Shown here: positions 32,107 through 41,011 of the stretch, in pieces
How positions within the stretch are numbered: position 1 is the first letter of the stretch
Layout of the letters: each line of letters starts with the position of its first letter
NCBI GenBank assembly: GCA_018816345.1
Contig: JAHIWG010000045.1
Location: 1-42,636, forward strand
DNA length: 42,636 nucleotides
DNA from: Spirochaetota bacterium
GTDB lineage: Bacteria; Spirochaetota; Spirochaetia; Treponematales; UBA12059
Direction of reading: 5' to 3'
Made by a program: the position numbers and the translations under genes
The notes under the pieces: model-generated
Databases searched by the model: none
Told to the model about the DNA's origin: nothing
The model's input: the letters and a program-made list of their open reading frames with translations, nothing else

Positions 32107-34289
32107 GCTCGGCCTCCTTCGCGCTCGGCGGCGGCGACTCGGACTTCGTCGGCTCCGCGGTCGTCGCCGGCTACGCGGTCGTCGCCGGCTACGCGGTCGT
32201 CGCCGGCTAGCCCGCCTGCCTCGCCGATACGGCCCGCGAGCTCGCCGAGCGCCGCCTCGAGGGTCAGGGGGCGGATCGTGCCGGGCGCGACCGCCTTGGG
32301 ATCGACCCCCGCCTTCTTGAATATCTGCGGAAGGAGCACCGAGCAGGTCTTGGAGCCGCAGGCGCCCATGCCCACCCGGATCGTCTTCAGCTGGTTGACG
32401 TCGCGGATCTCGTTTTCCTTAATGAAGCCCACTATCTCGCCCACGCTTATCCGCTCGCAACGGCAGACTATGGCGTCGTCGGGGAGATAGTCGTAGCGAG
32501 GCGTCGGGAGGGGCCGGGTCGCGGCCTCGTCCTGGACGCGGACGCCTATGATGCGGACGGCGTCCTCCGCCCGCGCCCGCAGGGTGAGCACCCAGGTCCT
32601 ATGCTTCTTGTAGTACTTCTTGTCGACGAGCTCGGCGTCGGCGACGAAGCGGCCGTCCTGGTCCAGGGCGGGCAGGGTCGAGCCGAGTCCTAAGCCGCTC
32701 GCGTCGAACTCGAAGGGGATGCGGGCCTCGGCCCGATCGTCGCCGACGCGGCGCACGAGGGAGACCGCGAGGCCCGGGCAGGCGGCGACGCAGGCCGAGC
32801 AGCCCTTGCAGTCGGAGCCCTCGAAGTACGGCAGGTCAAGCAGCGAGCCCTTGCGGGGCCTGAGCCTGATGGACTCTGTGGGGCAGACCGTGGTACAGGG
32901 GTTGCAGGGTATCTCCTCGTTGCAGAAGAAGACCGGCTTCCAGGTAGCGCCGGGCTCGACGGGCTCGCGCCCTATGACGTCGCCCGGCCGGCTCTTGAGC
33001 ACCTCGCGCTTGTCCAGCCATTCGCGGTCTATCTCGACCCTGCGACCCAGGAGCTTGGCCAGCGACAGGGCGGCTATGCGGCCGCCGAACATCGCGCTCG
33101 ACGCCTCGGCTATCTCCTCGGCGTCGCCGGCCTTGACGGCGGGGAAGCCGAACGCGAGGGCCTGCCTGTAAAGCTCGTCGCAGGGAGACAGGCCGGTGGC
33201 GATCAGCACGGTATCCACCTCGTAGGTGCGGGCCGTGCCGAGGAGGGGCCTCCATCCCTCGTCGACCTCGGCCACGGTGATGCGCTCGACCTTGCCCTCG
33301 CCCTCCACCGATACGACCGTCGTATTCAGGTGCACCGGCACGCCCATGCGGATGATCTTGTCCGCGTGCACCTTGTAGCCGTTGATCTTGGGCAGGATCT
33401 CGCAGATGCCCGCGACCTGTATGCCCGCCTGCAGGGCGTGGTACGAGCCGATGAGGCCGACGTTGCCCGAACCCACGACGAAGACCCTGTCCGCGGCCTT
33501 CACGAGGTCCCGGTTTACGAGGGTCTGGAACGCGCCAGCCCCGTAGACGCCCGGCAGGTCGTTGCCGGGGAAGAGTATAGAGCGCTCCCGCGCCCCGGCG
33601 GCCACTATCACCGCCTGGAAATCGACGAGGACGTAGCGCTCGTAGCCGGCGTAGACGCCCGCCTTGCGGTCCTTATAGATCGCTAGCACCGGGGAGTTCG
33701 CGAGCACCCGCACGTTCGGGAAGGCCCTGACCTTCTTTTCCAGGATCGCGGCGATGTCGTAGCCGCGGGTCCCCGCGTAGCAGTCTTCCTCGGAACCGAA
33801 GAACTTATGGGTCTGCAGGACGAGCTTGCCGCCCAGGGTCTCCTTGTCGTCGGCCAGCACGACGTCGAAGCCCCGCTCGGCCAGCTCCGCGGCGGCGGCG
33901 AGGCCGGAGGGGCCGCCGCCTATGACGAGGACCTCGGTCTTGATGGCCTCGACGCGGGCCTCGCGCGCGGCGTCGTCGTCGGCGACCAGCGCCGGGACGC
34001 CGCGGACCGTCCGTACGTCCATGCCGGCCGCGAGCGCCGTGACGCAGGCCTTGCGCACGATGCCGTCGACGAGCACGTTGCACTGCGAGCATTGGCCGTT
34101 GGCGCAGAATATGCCCTGCGGCGCCGCGCCCTTGCGATGCTCAGAGAAGCGCTTTATCCCGTTCGCGAACAGGGCTGAGCTGATCGCCTCGCCCTCGTAG
34201 CCCGACAGCGGCTCGCCGTCGAACGAGAACGCCGCGGCCGCGTTCGTCGAGCGCTGGTCTATCACGGGATGGCTGGTTATTCGGTTCAT
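32103..34289 (-). CDS. Fused HcnAB-like Fe-S flavoprotein dehydrogenase subunit
   Basis: This 728-residue protein joins several electron-transfer domains. First is an N-terminal 2Fe-2S domain (C62, C67, C70, C82, in CANGQCSQC). Next is a pyridine-nucleotide-disulfide-type FAD domain beginning VLVIGGGPSGLAAAAELAERG and containing VFVVGSGNVGLIGSYHA. Two 4Fe-4S motifs follow (CNPCTTVC and CKGCSACVAAC). Last is a BFD-like 2Fe-2S domain (CRCERIS, then GACGSKTC). In many bacteria HcnA and HcnB are separate and the 4Fe-4S part is absent. The start at 34289 has GGAG about 8 nt upstream and the expected N-terminus. It ends in an 18-bp tandem repeat encoding AGDDRV, and overlaps the DAO gene by 4 nt. 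Confidence 0.86.
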   Translation of the reverse strand: MNRITSHPVIDQRSTNAAAAFSFDGEPLSGYEGEAISSALFANGIKRFSEHRKGAAPQGIFCANGQCSQCNVLVDGIVRKACVTALAAGMDVRTVRGVPALVADDDAAREARVEAIKTEVLVIGGGPSGLAAAAELAERGFDVVLADDKETLGGKLVLQTHKFFGSEEDCYAGTRGYDIAAILEKKVRAFPNVRVLANSPVLAIYKDRKAGVYAGYERYVLVDFQAVIVAAGARERSILFPGNDLPGVYGAGAFQTLVNRDLVKAADRVFVVGSGNVGLIGSYHALQAGIQVAGICEILPKINGYKVHADKIIRMGVPVHLNTTVVSVEGEGKVERITVAEVDEGWRPLLGTARTYEVDTVLIATGLSPCDELYRQALAFGFPAVKAGDAEEIAEASSAMFGGRIAALSLAKLLGRRVEIDREWLDKREVLKSRPGDVIGREPVEPGATWKPVFFCNEEIPCNPCTTVCPTESIRLRPRKGSLLDLPYFEGSDCKGCSACVAACPGLAVSLVRRVGDDRAEARIPFEFDASGLGLGSTLPALDQDGRFVADAELVDKKYYKKHRTWVLTLRARAEDAVRIIGVRVQDEAATRPLPTPRYDYLPDDAIVCRCERISVGEIVGFIKENEIRDVNQLKTIRVGMGACGSKTCSVLLPQIFKKAGVDPKAVAPGTIRPLTLEAALGELAGRIGEAGGLAGDDRVAGDDRVAGDDRGADEVRVAAAEREGGRA
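32157..32210. repeat. 18-bp tandem repeat in the HcnAB-like gene
   Basis: Three contiguous copies of an 18-bp unit (GCGGTCGTCGCCGGCTAC; the last copy ends in G) encode AGDDRV repeats near the C-terminus of the minus-strand gene. The unit length is a multiple of three, so copy number can change without a frameshift. Confidence 0.9.
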
Positions 34290-34311
34290 GTGGTGTCTCC
34301 GATGCGAGCTA

Positions 34312-34340
34312 ATGGAAACACGCCGACAATAAACTGTCAA
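34312..34340 (-). promoter_or_regulatory. Weak candidate promoter of the dehydrogenase operon
   Basis: On the minus strand a perfect TTGACA (34340-34335) is followed after 17 nt by TTCCAT (34317-34312), a poor -10 box. The rest of the A+T-rich spacer 34290-34475 shows no firm promoter for the divergent kinase. Confidence 0.35.
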
Positions 34341-34475
34341 TATGAAACGAAGTGTCGAAAAATGAAATAAAATACTGAAATCTAACTATATGTAAGGTAC
34401 GCTATCGATCCTGGCGCGCGAGCCTGGAATCGATTACCATTATGTCCGATGAAACGGCGAAATAAGGAAACATCG

Positions 34476-36428
34476 ATGGCGCGCGGACCGTTCAGGTATA
34501 GGGATGCGATACTGCCTATCTCCGTCATTTTCCTCGGCTTGGCGTGTACCGGCTTAGCCTATCGCCTGCTCGCCGGCGATAGGCGCGCTCATCACGAAGC
34601 CGACTTCGATTTCGACGCGACTTTGCGGGCCGAGAGCGTCTCGGACGCGTTCTCCGGGCTCGTCGACGCGCTCGATTCGATTGGCCGCTTTTTCGAGAAC
34701 TCGAGCGCGATCAGCCGCGATGAATTCTCTCGATTCGTTACCCCCTGGGTCTCTTCCGATCGTTTCTCCGTCATCCTGTGGGCCGCGCCGGCCGGCGGCT
34801 CGGAGCGGATCGAACCGGACGGGACGGTCGATCTGGAGGCGATCTATTTCGCGCCTAGCCTGGAGCCGACGGGCGAGCTGCCGGCCGTGCTCGGGACGGA
34901 GGAGCTTAGGCGGGCGGCGGCCAAGGCCGTGACGAGCGGGAGGACCGCGGCCTCGGTCATAACCCGGCTGCCGTGGAGCCGGCCCCAACCCGCCGTCGCC
35001 GTCTTCCGGCCGGTATTCGGGGGCGCGGACGAGTCGGGAACGCGGCGCGTGGGGATCGTGATAGGCCTCGTGTGCCTGAGCTCGGTCTCGGAGCGGGCCA
35101 TCCTGTCCAGCGAGCCCGCGGGGCTCCCAACCGTGATCCGCGACGCCGGAGCGGGCTCGGACTCCGGCGCCTCGACGTACGCTCACGACGCGCGAATCGG
35201 GGGGCCGGTCCCGAGCGGCCATAGGAACGCGGGCCTCGCCTATTCGCAAGCGGCGGCGTTCGCGGACAGGACGTGGATCGTAGAGGTCCGGCCGTCCTCG
35301 GCGTACGGGGCTGAGGAGGATAAGAGCGCGGCTTACTTCTCAGTCGCCGGCATAGTCGCCTCGCTCGCCCTGGGCGGCCTCGTCCTGTCCCTCGTAAGGG
35401 CCAAGGCGAAGGCGGAGGCCCTCGCCGACGCCAAGAGCGGCGAATTCGAGTTGTTCTTCACGACGAGCCTCGACCTGTTCGCGTTGGCGGGCGTCGACGG
35501 TACCTTCAAGCGGCTCAACCGCCAATGGGAGAGCGCCCTAGGCTACTCTGTCGAGGAGCTGCAGGGGCAGAGGTTCCTCGACTTCGTGCATCCCGACGAC
35601 AGGGCGGCCACGACCGAGGCCGTCTCGACGCTCTCGGCGGGCGTCGACGTCGCGGGCTTCGTGAACCGCTACCGCACCAAGGGCGGCGCGTACCGGAGCA
35701 TGGAGTGGCGCTCTACCATATCGGGCGATCGCGCGACTATCTTCGCCGCCGCGAGGGACATCACCGATAGGGTCACGGTGGAAGAGGTCCTGCGCCGCTC
35801 CCTCCAAGAGAAGGAAGCCCTGCTCAAGGAAGTGCACCACCGGGTCAAGAATAACATGCAGGTTATTTCCAGCCTCCTGGACCTCGAGGCGATGAAGTCG
35901 GACGAGCCCGGCTTCGCCGCCGCGGCCAAGGAGGCGCAGGGTAGGATCAGGTCGATGGCGATGGTCCACGAGCAGCTCTACAAGCAGGACTCGGCGTCTG
36001 CGGTCGACCTCGGCGCGTACATCAAGGAGCTATCGGAGCGGGTAGTCGAGGAGCATTCCGGGGGGCCTGTATCGCTTACAGTCGAGGCCGACACGGTGCT
36101 CCTCGACCTCGATACCGCCATACCCTGCGGCCTGGCGGTCAACGAGCTCCTGACCAACGCGTTCAAGTACGCGTGCAAGGGAAGGGCGGCCGTCATCTCG
36201 GTTACGGCCGCCCTCGGCTCGGGGCTGTGCGCCATACTCGTCGAGGACGACGGGCCCGGATTGCCGGCCGGAGCCATGGAGCGCTCCGAAGACGGCCAGA
36301 CCCTAGGCCTGAGCCTCGTCTCCGGCCTGGCCCAGCAGCTCCACGGGGAGCTGCTCGTGCTGCCCGGCGCCGGCGCCCGCTTCGAGTTGCGCTTCCCCTA
36401 CGAGGCCAAGGCGCGGGCCTCGCCGTAG
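34476..36428 (+). CDS. Membrane sensor histidine kinase (CHASE-like, PAS, HisKA_2)
   Basis: This 650-residue kinase has an N-terminal membrane helix (ILPISVIFLGLACTGLAYRLL) and an extracytoplasmic domain of about 245 residues with CHASE-like stretches (PWVSSDRFSVILWAAP, RVGIVIGLVCL). A second helix (YFSVAGIVASLALGGLVLSLV), a PAS domain (LDLFALAGVDGTFKRLNRQW) and a HisKA_2 dimerisation domain (EVHHRVKNNMQVISSLL) follow, then an HATPase domain with NELLTNAFKYA and VEDDGPGLP. The start at 34476 is preferred because AAGGAAACATCG lies just upstream; an ATG nine codons earlier lacks one. No response regulator is adjacent, so the partner is unknown. The signal is probably a small external molecule. 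Confidence 0.87.
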   Translation: MARGPFRYRDAILPISVIFLGLACTGLAYRLLAGDRRAHHEADFDFDATLRAESVSDAFSGLVDALDSIGRFFENSSAISRDEFSRFVTPWVSSDRFSVILWAAPAGGSERIEPDGTVDLEAIYFAPSLEPTGELPAVLGTEELRRAAAKAVTSGRTAASVITRLPWSRPQPAVAVFRPVFGGADESGTRRVGIVIGLVCLSSVSERAILSSEPAGLPTVIRDAGAGSDSGASTYAHDARIGGPVPSGHRNAGLAYSQAAAFADRTWIVEVRPSSAYGAEEDKSAAYFSVAGIVASLALGGLVLSLVRAKAKAEALADAKSGEFELFFTTSLDLFALAGVDGTFKRLNRQWESALGYSVEELQGQRFLDFVHPDDRAATTEAVSTLSAGVDVAGFVNRYRTKGGAYRSMEWRSTISGDRATIFAAARDITDRVTVEEVLRRSLQEKEALLKEVHHRVKNNMQVISSLLDLEAMKSDEPGFAAAAKEAQGRIRSMAMVHEQLYKQDSASAVDLGAYIKELSERVVEEHSGGPVSLTVEADTVLLDLDTAIPCGLAVNELLTNAFKYACKGRAAVISVTAALGSGLCAILVEDDGPGLPAGAMERSEDGQTLGLSLVSGLAQQLHGELLVLPGAGARFELRFPYEAKARASP

Positions 36429-36440
36429 CCGCGGGCCGGC

Positions 36441-37061
36441 TCAGCTATCGGCGTTGAGTATCGTGTTGATGAAGGTGACGAGGACGTGGAGCGCGTTCTC
36501 GTTGGCGCCGCCCTCGGGGATGATGATGTCGGCGTAGCGCTTCGTCGGCTCGATGAACTGGTAGTGGCCCGGCCTGACGACGTTAAGGTACTGGTCTATC
36601 ACCGAGTCGACCGTGCGGCCGCGCTCCTTGATGTCGCGCGACAGCCTGCGTATGAACCGGATGTCGTCGGGGGTGTCCACGAATATCTTCAGGTCTATCA
36701 GGTCTCGCACCCTCTCGTTCGTGAATACCATGATGCCCTCGAAGATGACGAGCTTGCGCGGCGTCACCTTGACGGTCTCCTCGGCCCTGCGGTGGTGCAC
36801 GAAGTCGTAGGTGGGCATCTCCACCGGCTCCATCCTCTTGAGCGCGGCCAGCTGGCTCCATAGGAGCTCGTTGTCGAAGGCCTCCGGGTGGTCGAAGTTG
36901 AAGGCCGTGATGTTGGAGTTGGAGATGTACTCCGCGGACTTGTAGTAGTTGTCCTGGGGGATGAACACGAAATCCGAGACCAGCTCCGATATCTTGCGCA
37001 CTATGGTCGTCTTGCCCGAGCCCGAGCCGCCGCATATCCCTATCAGCTTTGCTTCTGCCAT
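36441..37061 (-). CDS. udk: Uridine kinase
   Basis: This 206-residue enzyme phosphorylates uridine and cytidine to UMP and CMP. It shows the P-loop [12 protein letters not shown] (8-19), the DNYYKS segment, [23 protein letters not shown] and the C-terminal [22 protein letters not shown]. Length is standard. The start codon has no good ribosome binding site. It is the last gene of the nucleoside cluster, 69 nt downstream of ispH, and converges on the sensor kinase with a 12-nt gap. It lets the cell reuse pyrimidine nucleosides that the hydrolases do not cleave. Confidence 0.94.
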   Translation of the reverse strand: MAEAKLIGICGGSGSGKTTIVRKISELVSDFVFIPQDNYYKSAEYISNSNITAFNFDHPEAFDNELLWSQLAALKRMEPVEMPTYDFVHHRRAEETVKVTPRKLVIFEGIMVFTNERVRDLIDLKIFVDTPDDIRFIRRLSRDIKERGRTVDSVIDQYLNVVRPGHYQFIEPTKRYADIIIPEGGANENALHVLVTFINTILNADS

Positions 37062-37077
37062 GGTCGCCAGGATAGCA

Positions 37078-37103
37078 CGGCGGCGTATTTCAGTATACCG
37101 CCG
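37078..37103 (-). promoter_or_regulatory. Hairpin carrying a possible -10 box before udk
   Basis: A 10-bp imperfect stem (37078-37087 with 37094-37103, one mismatch and one wobble pair) lies between ispH and udk. On the minus strand it contains TATACT (37097-37092), but no good -35 box is seen. It could allow separate udk expression. Confidence 0.3.
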
Positions 37104-37130
37104 CCGCGCCGCGCGTCGGTCGGTCCCCGG

Positions 37131-38024
37131 TCAGTCCCCGGTCAGTTCTCGCGAGCTGCCCGCCCGGGATAGGCCCAGCTCCAGGAGCCTGGCTTCCGCC
37201 TCGTCTATATCCTCGTCCGGGGTCGAGGCGCCCGCGGAGAGGCCGACTGAGGCGTACGAGCCTAGCTCGGGAGGGATGCCGGCCGCGTTCTCCACGTGCC
37301 AGGCCGGGACGCCCAGGGAGCGGGCGAGCTCGGCGAGGCGGCGCGTGTTGGCGGAGTTCATGCCGCCCACGACGACGACGGCGTCTACCAGGCCGCGGAA
37401 GTCCTCGATGGCGGCCTGGCGCTCGCGGCTGGCCCCGCAGACGCCGCCGGAGTCGGCGAGGTCAGGCCTCCGCGATAGGAGGGCGGAACGGATGGCGGCG
37501 TACTCCGATTCCGATATGGTAGTCTGCGCTATCAGGGCGACGGGGCGGTCGGCGGGGACGGCCAGCGCCTCGTCGGGATCGGATACCACGATAGCCCCCG
37601 GGGCGTGCCCGGCGACGCCGAGCGTCTCGCCGTGGCCCTTGTCTCCGGCGATGACGACGAGGTAGCCGCGCGCCGCGTACGAGGCGGCGGCCTTCTGGTT
37701 GGCGGCGACCCTCGGGCAGGTCGCGTCGACGATATCGGCGCCGGCGGCCCGTAGCCCGGCTACGACCTCCGGCGCCGCGCCGTGGGAGCGTATTACGACG
37801 ACGGCGCCCGTTAGCTCGCCGGCCGCCAGGTCGAGGGGCTCGTCGAGGCGGTCCATGCCCAGTCCCGTGAGCCGCGCGGACACGCGGGGGTTATGGACTA
37901 TCTGCCCCAGCACGAAGCCGCGCCCGCCCGATTCGGAGGCGCGGGCGGCGGCCGCCTCGGCGGCCTCGACCGCCCTCCTGACGCCGGGGCAGAAGCCTAG
38001 CGTCCTGGCACGCAAGACCTTCAT
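37131..38024 (-). CDS. ispH: 4-Hydroxy-3-methylbut-2-enyl diphosphate reductase
   Basis: This 297-residue 4Fe-4S enzyme makes IPP and DMAPP in the last step of the MEP isoprenoid pathway. Cluster cysteines are C12 (LGFCPGV), the one in DATCPRV and the one in GGVCGAS. Also present are the histidine stretches IVHNPRV and RSHGAAPEV, the KGHGE motif, AQTTIS and VVGGMNSANTRRLAE. The ATG at 38024 has GGGAG upstream, and the open frame beyond it overlaps deoD only by chance. It lies 20 nt after deoD in the same direction, so it appears to be co-transcribed with nucleoside genes. Confidence 0.93.
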   Translation of the reverse strand: MKVLRARTLGFCPGVRRAVEAAEAAAARASESGGRGFVLGQIVHNPRVSARLTGLGMDRLDEPLDLAAGELTGAVVVIRSHGAAPEVVAGLRAAGADIVDATCPRVAANQKAAASYAARGYLVVIAGDKGHGETLGVAGHAPGAIVVSDPDEALAVPADRPVALIAQTTISESEYAAIRSALLSRRPDLADSGGVCGASRERQAAIEDFRGLVDAVVVVGGMNSANTRRLAELARSLGVPAWHVENAAGIPPELGSYASVGLSAGASTPDEDIDEAEARLLELGLSRAGSSRELTGD

Positions 38025-38044
38025 GCTGTCGCGCGCTCCCGGCC

Positions 38045-38746
38045 CTAGGCCAGCTCGAGCGCTATCTCCATCATCGACTTGAACGTGTTCTGGCGCTCCT
38101 CGGGGGTGGTCTCCTCGTGGGTGACTATGCTGTCGCTGACGGTCAGGAGGGTCAGCGCGCGCTTGCGGTACTTCGCGGCGATCGTGTAGAGGGCCGCCGT
38201 CTCCATCTCGGCCGCCAGCACGTTGTAGGCGGCCCACATCTTCCACGAGTCCGGGTCGTCGCCGTAGAAGGTGTCCGAGGTAAGGACGTTGCCCACCTTC
38301 AGGGCGATCCCCTTGGCCTCGGCTACGCCCCAGGCCTTCTGCATGAGGCCGAAGTCGGCTATGGGCGCGTAGTCCAGGCCCCTGAAGCGCACGCGGTTGA
38401 CGTTAGAGTCGCTGCACGAGCCCTGGGCCATGATGACGTCGCGTATCTTTATCTCCGGCTGCATGGAGCCGCAGGAGCCTATGCGTATCAGGTTCTCGGC
38501 GCCGTACTCGTTTATGAGCTCGGTGACGTATATCGATATGGACGGTACGCCCATGCCGGTGCCCTGGACCGATACGCGCCTGCCCTTGTAGGTGCCCGTA
38601 TAGCCGAACATGTTCCGGACGGTGTTATAGCAGACGGGGTTCTCGAGGAAGGTCTCCGCTATGAATTTCGCCCGCAAGGGGTCTCCGGGAAGAAGCACGG
38701 TCTGGGCTACGTCGCCCTTCTTAGCCGCGTTATGGGGTGTCGCCAT
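38045..38746 (-). CDS. deoD: Purine nucleoside phosphorylase DeoD
   Basis: This 233-residue enzyme is a hexameric-type purine nucleoside phosphorylase. It shows [69 protein letters not shown] and [20 protein letters not shown]. It cleaves purine nucleosides with phosphate to base and (deoxy)ribose-1-phosphate. A very good ribosome binding site (AAGGAGAAAG) precedes the ATG. It lies 11 nt after the ribokinase gene. Length and all motifs are standard. Confidence 0.96.
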   Translation of the reverse strand: MATPHNAAKKGDVAQTVLLPGDPLRAKFIAETFLENPVCYNTVRNMFGYTGTYKGRRVSVQGTGMGVPSISIYVTELINEYGAENLIRIGSCGSMQPEIKIRDVIMAQGSCSDSNVNRVRFRGLDYAPIADFGLMQKAWGVAEAKGIALKVGNVLTSDTFYGDDPDSWKMWAAYNVLAAEMETAALYTIAAKYRKRALTLLTVSDSIVTHEETTPEERQNTFKSMMEIALELA

Positions 38747-38757
38747 GGTCTTTCTCC

Positions 38758-39681
38758 TTATGGGCGCCGTAGCGCCATGAATTGATCCACTTCGGATATC
38801 GTGGGTATGGAAGGCTGGGCGCCCAGCCTGGTGGCGGCGATGGCTCCGGCGGCGTTGCAGAAGGCCAGGTCCTCCGGGGTTACGCGCCCGCTTCCGAGCC
38901 TAGTCGCCAGGGCTCCGTTGAAGCTGTCGCCGGCGGCCGTCGCGTCGACGGCGTCTATCCGGTACGATGGTACAGTAAACGTCCCGACCTCGTCCACGTA
39001 GAGGCAGCCGGCGCTCCCGAGCGTGACGACGACGGCCCCGACGCCCTTGGCCAGCAGCGCGCGGGCGCCGTCCTCTATGCCCGGCACGCCGGATAGTATA
39101 GCCAGCTCCGTCTCGTTGGGAGTCACGGCCGAGCAGAGCCTCAGGAGCTCGTCGGGCAGGGCCCGCGCCGGCGCGGGATTGAGGAGTACGGGCACCCCTG
39201 CGCGCCCGGCTATGCGGGCGGCCTCGAGCGCGGACTCCAGGGGGGTCTCGAGCTGGAGCATCAGGCAATCGCCGTCCTCTATGGCCCGCGCGTTGGCCCT
39301 GACCCAGTCCGGGCCGAGGGCGGCGTTGGCGCCTGGATAGACGACGATGGTGTTGTCGCCGTTCGCGTCGATGCTGATCATGGCCACGCCGCTCGGGCCT
39401 TCCGCGACTAGGAGCCCCGAGGCGTCGACGCCGTTGTCCTCCAGGTTGCGCCTCATGGCCTCCCCCGTGGAGTCGGAGCCGACGGCGCCGATCATGCGGA
39501 CGCTCGCCCCGAGGCGGGCTGCGGCTACCGCCTGGTTGGCGCCCTTGCCGCCGAAGGCCGTGACGTGGGAGCGGGCCGTCAGCGTCTCCCCGAGGCCGGG
39601 CAGGCGGTCTAGCACGCAGACGAGGTCGAAGTTGAGGCTGCCGACGACGGCTACGCTTTTCCTTGTATCGTTAGAAGGCAA
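38758..39681 (-). CDS. rbsK: Ribokinase
   Basis: This PfkB-family sugar kinase of about 307 residues matches E. coli RbsK in length (309). Motifs are [59 protein letters not shown] and the catalytic [14 protein letters not shown]. It phosphorylates ribose released by the two nucleoside hydrolases of the cluster. The frame has an ATG at 39744, but that would run 74 nt into the upstream gene. A TTG at 39681 with AAAGGAAAG about 9 nt upstream gives the normal N-terminus and an 11-nt overlap. I use the TTG; the start remains uncertain. Confidence 0.9.
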   Translation of the reverse strand: MPSNDTRKSVAVVGSLNFDLVCVLDRLPGLGETLTARSHVTAFGGKGANQAVAAARLGASVRMIGAVGSDSTGEAMRRNLEDNGVDASGLLVAEGPSGVAMISIDANGDNTIVVYPGANAALGPDWVRANARAIEDGDCLMLQLETPLESALEAARIAGRAGVPVLLNPAPARALPDELLRLCSAVTPNETELAILSGVPGIEDGARALLAKGVGAVVVTLGSAGCLYVDEVGTFTVPSYRIDAVDATAAGDSFNGALATRLGSGRVTPEDLAFCNAAGAIAATRLGAQPSIPTISEVDQFMALRRP

Positions 39682-41011
39682 GGTCGGTCTTTCCTTTCCC
39701 CTTGCGGAGTATGCCCGCGGCCCGCTCCCCGGCCCGGGCGACAATGGCCTCGACGTCGAGGAGGAGCTCCCCGTCGCGCTTGACCCAGCGCCCGGCGACC
39801 ATGGAGTGCCTCGCGTTGGAGGCGTCCGCGCTGTATAGGAGGGCCGCTAGCGGGTCGTAGGCGGGGAAGGTATTGGGCCTGCGGAGGTCCCAGAGCACGA
39901 GGTCGGCCGGAGCCCCCGCCTCTATCCGGCCCGAGCCGAAGGGCAGGGCGTCGTGGCCGCGCATGAGCGTCTTCCAGGCCGACCGTAGCGGGAAGGCCTC
40001 GGCGTCGCGCTCCTGGTACTTGCCCATGAGGGCCAGGATACGCGCCTGCTCCAAGGGCGAGAGCGTGTTGGAGCTAGCGGCCCCGTCCGTGCCTATGCAC
40101 AGGGGCAGCTCGTCGGGCCTGCGCCAGACCCTCCCCGGGCCCTCGCCTAGCTTCATGTACGTCTTCATGCAGACGGCGATCCAGTTGCCTTCGCGCAGGA
40201 GCTCGCGTTCCTCGTCCATTATCCAGTAGCCGTGGCCTATGATCAGGGGAAGGGACGTGAGCCCCGCGTCGGCGACTACCCGTAGGGGCGTGCGGCCGTA
40301 GCGCTCGACGCTGGCGGCTATCTGCGGCTCCGAGTCCTCCACGTGGATATGCGTCCCGACGCCGAGGTCGCTGGCGGCCTTCGCGCACTCGGCCAGCTCC
40401 TCCGGGGAGCAGGTGTACGGCGAGTGGGGGCCGAGCCGCATGGAGATCCTGCCTGCCCGGCCGTTCCACTCGCGGACCAGGTCGGCGGCCCGGGCCAGCT
40501 GGCCCTCGAAGTCCCCGGCCATGCCGAACAGTGTGGGCGCGACGTCGGCCCGTATCCCGCTCTTCTCGACGGCCGAGCAGACGCGCTCGGCCGAGAAGTA
40601 GTGGTCGGCGTAGGCGGTCACGCCGTTGTCGAGCATCTCCGCTATGGCGAGCGCGGCTCCCGCCTCCACGTCGTCGCCGTCCATCTTGCTCTCGTAGGGC
40701 CAGATCTCCTCGTTGAACCAGCGATCGGGCGTCGCGTCCTCGGCTATGCCCTTGAATATGTTCATGGGCGAGTGGGTGTGGAGGTTCACGAGCCCGGGCG
40801 AGAGGACCAGCCTCGAGCAGTCTACGACCTCGTCTCCCGGGAGCGGCCGTAGCGGCTCGCCGGCGGCTCGGCCGACTGCGTGCTGACCGTCGGCGGCCAG
40901 ACCGCTCACGACCGCCGAAATCAGGCCGTTCTCGACGATGACCGTCTTAGGGCCGGAGACGGCTCCGTCGCGGCCTAGGACGGTGGCGTCTCGTAGGATT
41001 ACGCGGCTCAT
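39671..41011 (-). CDS. Amidohydrolase, MTA/SAH- or nucleoside-deaminase-like
   Basis: This 446-residue metal hydrolase belongs to the ATZ/TRZ amidohydrolase group that includes 5'-methylthioadenosine/S-adenosylhomocysteine deaminase and guanine deaminase. Metal and substrate motifs are LVNLHTHSPMN, RLGPHSPYTCSPEEL, THIHVEDSE, LIIGHGYW and IGTDGAASSN. The C-terminal composite domain ends the protein. Usual family wording is HTHLPM and H.HEAE, so this one is somewhat divergent. It sits between nucleoside hydrolase and ribokinase genes, overlapping both, which suggests deamination of a purine nucleoside or base. The exact substrate is open. Confidence 0.85.
   Translation of the reverse strand: MSRVILRDATVLGRDGAVSGPKTVIVENGLISAVVSGLAADGQHAVGRAAGEPLRPLPGDEVVDCSRLVLSPGLVNLHTHSPMNIFKGIAEDATPDRWFNEEIWPYESKMDGDDVEAGAALAIAEMLDNGVTAYADHYFSAERVCSAVEKSGIRADVAPTLFGMAGDFEGQLARAADLVREWNGRAGRISMRLGPHSPYTCSPEELAECAKAASDLGVGTHIHVEDSEPQIAASVERYGRTPLRVVADAGLTSLPLIIGHGYWIMDEERELLREGNWIAVCMKTYMKLGEGPGRVWRRPDELPLCIGTDGAASSNTLSPLEQARILALMGKYQERDAEAFPLRSAWKTLMRGHDALPFGSGRIEAGAPADLVLWDLRRPNTFPAYDPLAALLYSADASNARHSMVAGRWVKRDGELLLDVEAIVARAGERAAGILRKGKGKTDLAF

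Noticed and set aside
30958-34289. True hydrogen cyanide synthase
   Set aside because: The homology to HcnABC is real, but the same architecture serves hydroxyproline, proline and opine dehydrogenases. The extra 4Fe-4S domains and anaerobic context do not support cyanide production.
37078-37103. Intrinsic terminator between ispH and udk
   Set aside because: The stem is imperfect and no T tract follows on the minus strand, so read-through into udk is more likely.
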